A DNA stretch of 20,952 nucleotides from Phenylobacterium sp. (GTDB lineage: Bacteria > Pseudomonadota > Alphaproteobacteria > Caulobacterales > Caulobacteraceae). The position numbers and the translations under genes are program-made. Positions 16,635-20,952 of the stretch are shown one piece after another (position 1 is the first letter of the stretch; the number at the start of each line of letters is the position of its first letter). The notes under the pieces are model-generated. The model worked only from the letters and a program-made list of their open reading frames with translations, was not told the origin of the DNA and searched no databases. The stretch covers positions 1-20,952 of the forward strand of contig JAQGIX010000023.1 of assembly GCA_028290925.1 (NCBI GenBank). The letters run 5' to 3'.

Positions 16635-16905
16635 GCCGGTCTTCTTCGCCACCCCGGCCGACTGGCGCGACTGGCTGGCGGCGAACCACGCCACCGCCGG
16701 CGAGCTCATCGTGGGTTTCTGGAAGGTGGGGAGCAGCCGGCCTTCGATCACCGAGGCCGCACCGCCCGGCGACCGGAAGATCGTCGTGCACTGGATCGCC
16801 TCGGCCAAGCGGCCGGAGACCCGCAGGCGGCGGCTCGATCAACTGATTGACGTCAGCGCCGCGGGGAGCAGGATCGACTTCATGAAACCTGCTAGCCAGC
16901 GATGA
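16624..16905 (+). pseudogene. YdeI/OmpD-associated family remnant with in-frame internal deletion
   Basis: The 93-residue frame contains both ends of a YdeI-family protein but not its middle. Residues 5-43 (PVFFATPADWRDWLAA through GSSRPSIT) match the family N-terminus. Residues 47-84 (PPGDRKIVVHWIASAKRPE, then RLDQLI and SAAGSRI) match its C-terminus. The usual central part, including the W-P-E-S-V-D-E-A-L and F-G-W-I-D-G blocks and roughly 110 residues in all, is absent, with the join at about residues 43-47 in frame. TTG 16624 overlaps the gamma-glutamyltransferase stop, and its own stop overlaps the next ATG (ATGA), so it may still be translated. It is most likely a decayed gene; a functional miniature protein is less likely. 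Confidence 0.7.
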
Positions 16906-17255
16906 CCCTCGAGGAGATGGAGGCCATCGTGATGGCCTTCCCCGGCGCCGAGAAGGGGATGAGCTATGGCCGGCCGTCCTATCAGGTGAACGGAAAGTTC
17001 TTCACCCGGCTGCGGCGCGAGGACGATTCCCTGGTGCTGATGGAGGTCTCCTTCGACGAGCGGGAGATGCTGATGGAGGCCGAACCGGCCACCTTCCACT
17101 TCACCGCCCACTACAAGGACTATCCGGCCGTGCTGGCGCGGATGGCGAGCCTGCATCCGGGCTCGTTCAAGAACTTCCTCGATCGCCGCTGGCGCAAGAT
17201 CGCGCCGAAGAAGGTCGTGAAGGCCTATGACGCGGGCGAACCGGCGGCCGGCTGA
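16902..17255 (+). CDS. MmcQ/YjbR family protein
   Basis: This is a 117-residue single-domain protein of the MmcQ/YjbR (CyaY-like fold, possible DNA-binding) family, with the typical MTLEEMEAIVMAFPG start, the YGRPSYQVNGKFFTRL strand pair, and a C-terminal YKDYPAVLARM...RRWRKIAPKK segment. Molecular role is unknown for most members. ATG 16902 overlaps the stop of the YdeI remnant and has no Shine-Dalgarno of its own, so translation is probably coupled. The 3' end overlaps the convergent DUF4440 gene by 31 bases. Confidence 0.88.
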   Translation: MTLEEMEAIVMAFPGAEKGMSYGRPSYQVNGKFFTRLRREDDSLVLMEVSFDEREMLMEAEPATFHFTAHYKDYPAVLARMASLHPGSFKNFLDRRWRKIAPKKVVKAYDAGEPAAG

Positions 17256-17620
17256 TAGGGACTGGAATGACGCCGCACGATGCGCCAGCCGCCCTCGCGG
17301 CGGACCCATATGTCCGTGACGTAGAAGCTTTCGTCGATCCGTCGGCCATTGAAGTCGAGCGCCCAGCTGCCCTGGACGGCGGCCAGGGCGGTGTCGCCGA
17401 ACACCTCGACCGAGGCCACGCTCAGCTCGAAGCGATGGAAGACCATCCCCGGCAGGGCCGCCAGCCACGCGTCCCGCGGCATGTCCGATGTGCCCGTGGA
17501 GCGCACGCCCACCAGCCGATACTCCGGGGCCAGCAGCGTCTCCAGTTGGGCCATGTCCTTGGCGAGTATCACCTCGGCGAAGCGATGCTCCAGGGCCTCG
17601 ATCTCATCAGAATCCGTCAT
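17225..17620 (-). CDS. SnoaL/DUF4440-like protein (NTF2 fold)
   Basis: The 131-residue protein has the pattern of the NTF2-like superfamily: an N-terminal helix (EIEALEHRFAEVILAKD), a short strand-turn block (LLAPEYRLVG), then long beta strands ending in DIWVRREGGWRIVRRHSS. The fold serves as an enzyme pocket or small-molecule binder; function is unassigned. ATG 17620 has AGGGGGCGAG upstream. It starts 20 bases after the small Phd-like gene, so the two are likely co-transcribed. The tail-to-tail overlap with the MmcQ/YjbR gene is 31 bases. Confidence 0.82.
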   Translation of the reverse strand: MTDSDEIEALEHRFAEVILAKDMAQLETLLAPEYRLVGVRSTGTSDMPRDAWLAALPGMVFHRFELSVASVEVFGDTALAAVQGSWALDFNGRRIDESFYVTDIWVRREGGWRIVRRHSSPYQPAAGSPAS

Positions 17621-17640
17621 TCTCGCCCCCTTGGCCTTGC

Positions 17641-17874
17641 CTAGAACTCGTCCTCGATCGAGGCGCGGAACTGCTCGAAGATCTCCTGGGCGCGGGCCTC
17701 CAGGTCGACGTCGGTGTCAGGCTCGGGCGAGGCCGTCGGGGCCTCCACCTCGGCGCCGGTGAGGCGGCCGACCACCACCGCGTTCTGCACGAGGATCACC
17801 TCCTCGCCCGGCGCGATCTCCGCCAGCAGGGCCGCGATCTTCGGCGGCACGTCATCGAGGTCGATGCGCTTCAT
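17641..17874 (-). CDS. small Phd/YefM-like protein, function uncertain
   Basis: A 77-residue acidic protein. The first half (IAALLAEIAPGEEVILVQN, then AVVVGRLT) resembles the Phd/YefM antitoxin core, where a helix precedes a G-E-x-V-x-x-x-x-N-x-x-x-V-x-x-L strand pair. The second half is a Pro/Asp linker and an acidic helix (ARAQEIFEQFRASIEDEF). No toxin gene of the usual partners (Doc, YoeB, PIN) is adjacent; the downstream neighbour is NTF2-like. TATGAT lies just 6 bases before ATG 17874, so the message may be leaderless. Confidence 0.65.
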   Translation of the reverse strand: MKRIDLDDVPPKIAALLAEIAPGEEVILVQNAVVVGRLTGAEVEAPTASPEPDTDVDLEARAQEIFEQFRASIEDEF

Positions 17875-17880
17875 GCGGCC

Positions 17881-17886
17881 ATCATA
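17881..17886 (-). promoter_or_regulatory. candidate -10 element of the Phd-like gene
   Basis: TATGAT on the minus strand ends 6 bases before the start codon, implying a transcription start at or near the ATG. The -35 region (CTTCGC) is poor. It is back to back with the ubiD promoter, making a compact divergent promoter region. Confidence 0.4.
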
Positions 17887-17897
17887 CCCCGCTGCAC

Positions 17898-17926
17898 GTG
17901 ACAGCGAAGCCCTTGGGCCCTAGCTT
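17898..17926 (+). promoter_or_regulatory. ubiD promoter
   Basis: GTGACA (17898-17903) and TAGCTT (17921-17926) are exactly 17 bases apart. Transcription would start near 17933, leaving a short leader with GGAGGGG directly before ATG 17949. The -10 is identical to that of the ABC exporter promoter. Confidence 0.55.
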
Positions 17927-17948
17927 CCGCCGCGCAAATGGAGGGGTG

Positions 17949-19475
17949 ATGGCGTACCGGTCGCTGCGGGAGTTCATGGGCAAGCTGGAGGCGGCCGGCG
18001 AGCTGGTGCGCGTTTCCGAGCCCGTCTCCACCGTCCTCGAGATCACCGAGATCCAGCGTCGCCTGCTCAGCGTCGGCGGGCCGGCGGTGCTGTTCGAAAA
18101 TCCGATCCGCGCGGATGGCGAGCGCTCCTCGATCCCGGCGCTCGCCAACCTGTTCGGCACGGTCAAGCGGGTGGCCATGGGCGTCACCCTGGACGGCCGC
18201 GAACGCTCCACAGCCGCGGACCTGCGCGAGGTGGGCGAACTGCTGGCCTTCCTGCGCCATCCCGAGCCGCCGCGCGGCTTCAGGGACGCGGTGGGCATGC
18301 TGCCGCTGGCCCAGACCATCATGTCCATGCGCCCGCAGATCATGAAGCGGGCGCCGGTGCAGCAGGTGGTGCTGAAAGGGTCGGACATCGACCTCACCAA
18401 GCTGCCGATCCAGACCTGCTGGCCGGGCGAGCCCGCGCCACTGATCACCTGGCCGCTGGTGATCACCAAGGGCCCGTCGCAGACCCGCGAGGACGACTAC
18501 AACCTCGGCATCTACCGCATGCAGGTGATCGGCAAGGACCGCACCATCATGCGCTGGCTGGCGCACCGCGGCGGCGCGCAACACCACCGCCGCTGGAAGG
18601 CCGAGGGCCGGCGCGAGCCGCTGCCGGCCTGCGCGGTGATCGGCGCCGATCCGGGCACCATCCTGGCGGCGGTGACGCCGGTGCCGGACACCCTGTCGGA
18701 ATACCAGTTCGCGGGCCTGCTGCGCGGCGCCAAGGTGGAGCTGGTCCCGGCCAAGACCGTGCCGCTGATGGTGCCGGCCAACGCCGAGATCGTGCTGGAA
18801 GGCCACGTGCTGCTGGACGAGTACGCCGACGAGGGCCCCTACGGCGACCACACCGGCTATTACAACTCCGTCGAGAAGTTCCCGGTCTTCCAGATCAGCG
18901 CCATCACCATGCGGCGCGACCCGATCTACCTGACCACCTTCACCGGCCGGCCGCCGGACGAGCCCTCGGTGCTGGGCGAGGCGCTGAACGAGGTGTTCAT
19001 CCCGCTGCTGCAGCAGCAGTTCCCGGATATCGTCGACTTCTGGCTGCCGCCGGAGGGGTGCTCCTACCGGATCGCCGTGGTCTCCATGAAGAAGGCCTAC
19101 GCCGGGCACGCCAAGCGGGTGATGATGGGCGTCTGGAGCTACCTTCGGCAGTTCATGTACACCAAGTGGGTGATCGTCGTGGACGACGACATCGACGCGC
19201 GGAGCTGGAAGGACGTCATGTGGGCGATCTCCACCCGCATGGACCCGGCCCGCGACATCACGGTCATCGAGAACACCCCCATCGACTACCTGGACTTCGC
19301 CTCGCCGGAGAGCGGCCTGGGCTCGAAGATCGGCCTCGACGCCACCAACAAATGGCCGCCGGAGACCAAGCGCGAATGGGGCGAGCTCCTGGGGATGGAC
19401 CGCGCGACCATCGAGGCGGTGACCGAGAAGTGGACCCGGCTCGGCCTGCCCGGCGACGGCAAGCCGCTGGCGTGA
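17949..19475 (+). CDS. ubiD: UbiD family prenylated-FMN decarboxylase
   Basis: UbiD removes the carboxyl group of 3-polyprenyl-4-hydroxybenzoate in ubiquinone synthesis, using prenylated FMN made by UbiX (not in this window). The 508-residue protein has the expected active-site residues: Arg190 in YNLGIYRMQV, and Glu295 and Asp300 in DEGPYGDHTGYYN, spaced as in Fdc1/UbiD enzymes. The C-terminal region (KWVIVVDDDIDARSWKDVMWAI) is also characteristic. ATG 17949 follows GGAGGGG; an upstream in-frame GTG (17898) lies inside the promoter and is rejected. Related UbiD-like decarboxylases act on other aromatic acids, but ubiA in the same window supports the ubiquinone role. A MAPEG gene follows 55 bases later. 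Confidence 0.93.
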   Translation: MAYRSLREFMGKLEAAGELVRVSEPVSTVLEITEIQRRLLSVGGPAVLFENPIRADGERSSIPALANLFGTVKRVAMGVTLDGRERSTAADLREVGELLAFLRHPEPPRGFRDAVGMLPLAQTIMSMRPQIMKRAPVQQVVLKGSDIDLTKLPIQTCWPGEPAPLITWPLVITKGPSQTREDDYNLGIYRMQVIGKDRTIMRWLAHRGGAQHHRRWKAEGRREPLPACAVIGADPGTILAAVTPVPDTLSEYQFAGLLRGAKVELVPAKTVPLMVPANAEIVLEGHVLLDEYADEGPYGDHTGYYNSVEKFPVFQISAITMRRDPIYLTTFTGRPPDEPSVLGEALNEVFIPLLQQQFPDIVDFWLPPEGCSYRIAVVSMKKAYAGHAKRVMMGVWSYLRQFMYTKWVIVVDDDIDARSWKDVMWAISTRMDPARDITVIENTPIDYLDFASPESGLGSKIGLDATNKWPPETKREWGELLGMDRATIEAVTEKWTRLGLPGDGKPLA

Positions 19476-19530
19476 GCTTGCCAGGGCCGGCGAACCGCGC
19501 GCTACTCGCGGGCCTCGGGGAGACATCGCC

Positions 19531-19932
19531 ATGGACGTGACGCCGGCCGCGCACGCCGCCGCCCTCTGGGCGGGGCTCAGCCTCATCCTGCTGCTGGTGC
19601 TCTCGGTCCGGGTCGTGCGGCTGCGGCGCAAGCACGCCGTGGTCCTGGGCCACGGCGACATCCCGGAGCTGACCCACGCCGTGCGGGCCTTCGGCAACGC
19701 CACGGAATATGTCCCGGCCGCCCTGGCCGCGATCGCCGTGCTAGCTCTGGTGGGGGCGCCGCCGCTGCTGGTCCACGCCTGCGGGCTGATGCTGTTCGCC
19801 GGGCGGCTGTCGCACGCGGTCGGCCTGTCGCGCACCGGCGAGGCCTCCATGCCCAGGGCGGTCGGCGTGGTGCTGACCTGGCTCGCCTACATCCTGACCG
19901 CCGTGGCGCTGATCTTCTACGCCGTGCCGTGA
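19531..19932 (+). CDS. MAPEG family membrane protein
   Basis: The 133-residue protein has four hydrophobic helices (about 8-28, 60-78, 80-95 and 110-131) and the family's conserved loop blocks: RAFGNATEYVP after the first helix and FAGRLSHAVGLS near the third. MAPEG proteins include microsomal glutathione S-transferase and leukotriene synthase relatives; bacterial members are mostly uncharacterised. ATG 19531 has GGGGAG at about 8 bases. Same strand as ubiD and 55 bases downstream, so possibly co-transcribed. Confidence 0.9.
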   Translation: MDVTPAAHAAALWAGLSLILLLVLSVRVVRLRRKHAVVLGHGDIPELTHAVRAFGNATEYVPAALAAIAVLALVGAPPLLVHACGLMLFAGRLSHAVGLSRTGEASMPRAVGVVLTWLAYILTAVALIFYAVP

Positions 19933-19986
19933 CCCATTCGCGCTGCGCGCTTGCCGCCTAGCCCCCGCGCGGCCATATGGCGGGCC

Positions 19987-20952
19987 ATGGACGAAACTCT
20001 GTTGAACGACGTGGTCGCGGCCGCGCTGAAGGCCGGCGCCGACGCCGCCGAAGCGGTGAGCGCCGAGCGCCGGGCGCTTTCCATCACCGTGCGCCTGGGC
20101 GCGCTTGAGGAAGTCGAACGCGAGGAGGCTCGCGACCTGGGGGTCAGGGTCTTCGTGGGCCGCCGCCAGGCGACGGTGTCGGGCTCCGACATCAGCGCCG
20201 AGGCCCGCGCCAAGCTGATCGACCGCGCCGTGGCCATGGCCCGGCTCGCGCCGGAGGACCCCTACGCCGGCCTCGCCGATCCCGAGCTGCTGGCCCGCGG
20301 CAAGCACCAGGACCTCGACCTGTTCGATCCCAGCGAGCCCGCGCCGGAGGACCTGGAGGCCCGCGCCCGCCTCGCAGAGGACGCCGCCCGGGCCGTGGCG
20401 CGGGTGACCAATTCCGACGGGGCCTCGGCCTCCTGGTCGGCCTCGCAATGGACCATGGTGACCTCCGGCGGCTTCACCGGCGTGCACCGGGCCTCCGGCT
20501 TCTCGTTGGGCGCCTCGGCCATCGCCGGCGACGAAAACGGCATGGAGAACGGCTATGAGGGGCGCTCCGTCCGCTGGCAGGCGGACCTTCCCGACCCGGC
20601 GTTCATCGGCGCCGAGGCCGGCCGCCGCGCGGCCGAGCGGCTGGGGGCGCGCAAGATCGCCTCGACCACCGCGCCGGTGATCTTCGAGAACCGGCTCGCG
20701 GCCTCGCTGATGAGCCCGCTGATCGGGGCCATCGCCGGCCCGTCGATCGCCCGCGGCGCCTCCTTCCTGAAGGACAAGCTCGGCCAGCCGGTGTTCGCCA
20801 GGGGGATCCACATCGTCGACGAGCCGCACCGCCTGCGCGGCCTGGGCTCCAGCCCGTTCGACGACGAGGGCGTCGCCAATCACCGGACCGCCATCATCGA
20901 AGACGGCGTGCTCACCACCTGGCTGCTGAACACCGCCTCGGCCCGGCAGCTG
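19987..20952 (+). CDS. pmbA: TldD/PmbA family protein PmbA (TldE), 5' part
   Basis: The frame is open from ATG 19987 to the last base, 322 codons, so the 3' end lies outside the window; full-length PmbA is about 450 residues. PmbA (TldE) pairs with TldD, a metalloprotease of the cytoplasm that processes modified peptides such as microcins and degrades the CcdA antitoxin. The PmbA member itself lacks the HExxxH metal motif, and none is seen here. Family features include the start EEVEREEARDLGVRVFVG, the SWSASQWTMVTSGGFTG block and RGASFLKDKLGQPVF with SSPFDDEGV. No strong Shine-Dalgarno precedes the start. Confidence 0.93.
   Translation, partial: MDETLLNDVVAAALKAGADAAEAVSAERRALSITVRLGALEEVEREEARDLGVRVFVGRRQATVSGSDISAEARAKLIDRAVAMARLAPEDPYAGLADPELLARGKHQDLDLFDPSEPAPEDLEARARLAEDAARAVARVTNSDGASASWSASQWTMVTSGGFTGVHRASGFSLGASAIAGDENGMENGYEGRSVRWQADLPDPAFIGAEAGRRAAERLGARKIASTTAPVIFENRLAASLMSPLIGAIAGPSIARGASFLKDKLGQPVFARGIHIVDEPHRLRGLGSSPFDDEGVANHRTAIIEDGVLTTWLLNTASARQL

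Noticed and set aside
14850..16808. 652-codon minus-strand open frame opposite the gamma-glutamyltransferase
   Set aside because: Low-complexity translation with no motifs; the plus strand encodes a complete enzyme.
17871..19850. 659-codon minus-strand open frame across ubiD and MAPEG
   Set aside because: It spans two well-supported plus-strand genes and their spacer and has no protein-like features.

Overview
The window is GC-rich, gene-dense chromosomal DNA of an alphaproteobacterium. The protein set, the short spacers and the promoter style (TTGACg/TAGcTT, GCTAGAAC) fit Caulobacterales, for example a Phenylobacterium or Caulobacter relative. This placement is inferred from gene content and was not computed. 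No rRNA, tRNA, CRISPR array or insertion sequence was seen.

Layout. Left (1-3728): a minus-strand gshA broken by an in-frame amber codon and running off the window edge, then rsmE (minus). Divergent from rsmE is a plus-strand pair, polyphosphate kinase 2 and an aldo/keto reductase. Accessory island (about 3730-5849): a spacer with a strong sigma70-type promoter and a CtrA-like box leads into a two-gene, ATGA-overlapping cassette of lower GC. Its first gene encodes a LysM-containing protein whose C-terminal end looks like a toxin domain (GHH...N...H pattern). Its second encodes a small acidic protein, the candidate immunity partner. The stop of the second gene overlaps the start of a YcaQ/AlkX-like DNA glycosylase gene (plus, to 7063).

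Middle (7076-14411): a small methyltransferase (minus) and an NAD(P)-dependent epimerase/reductase (plus, ending at a two-way terminator). Five minus-strand genes follow: ABC exporter, VOC protein, periplasmic trypsin-like protease, ubiA and a fatty acid desaturase. The exporter has a leader region with a good promoter, a strong Shine-Dalgarno and an 18-codon upstream reading frame containing Pro-Pro-Pro.

Right (14868-20952): a Tat-exported gamma-glutamyltransferase-like enzyme, a YdeI-family remnant with a clean in-frame internal deletion, a MmcQ/YjbR protein, a convergent DUF4440/SnoaL-like gene with a small Phd-like gene, then ubiD, a MAPEG membrane protein and the 5' part of pmbA.

How the genes relate. 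ubiA and ubiD serve consecutive early steps of ubiquinone synthesis from 4-hydroxybenzoate, although they sit in different operons. gshA, the gamma-glutamyltransferase and the MAPEG protein touch glutathione chemistry, but nothing here shows they are co-regulated. The two most interesting items are the LysM toxin/immunity cassette and the Pro-Pro-Pro leader upstream of the ABC exporter.
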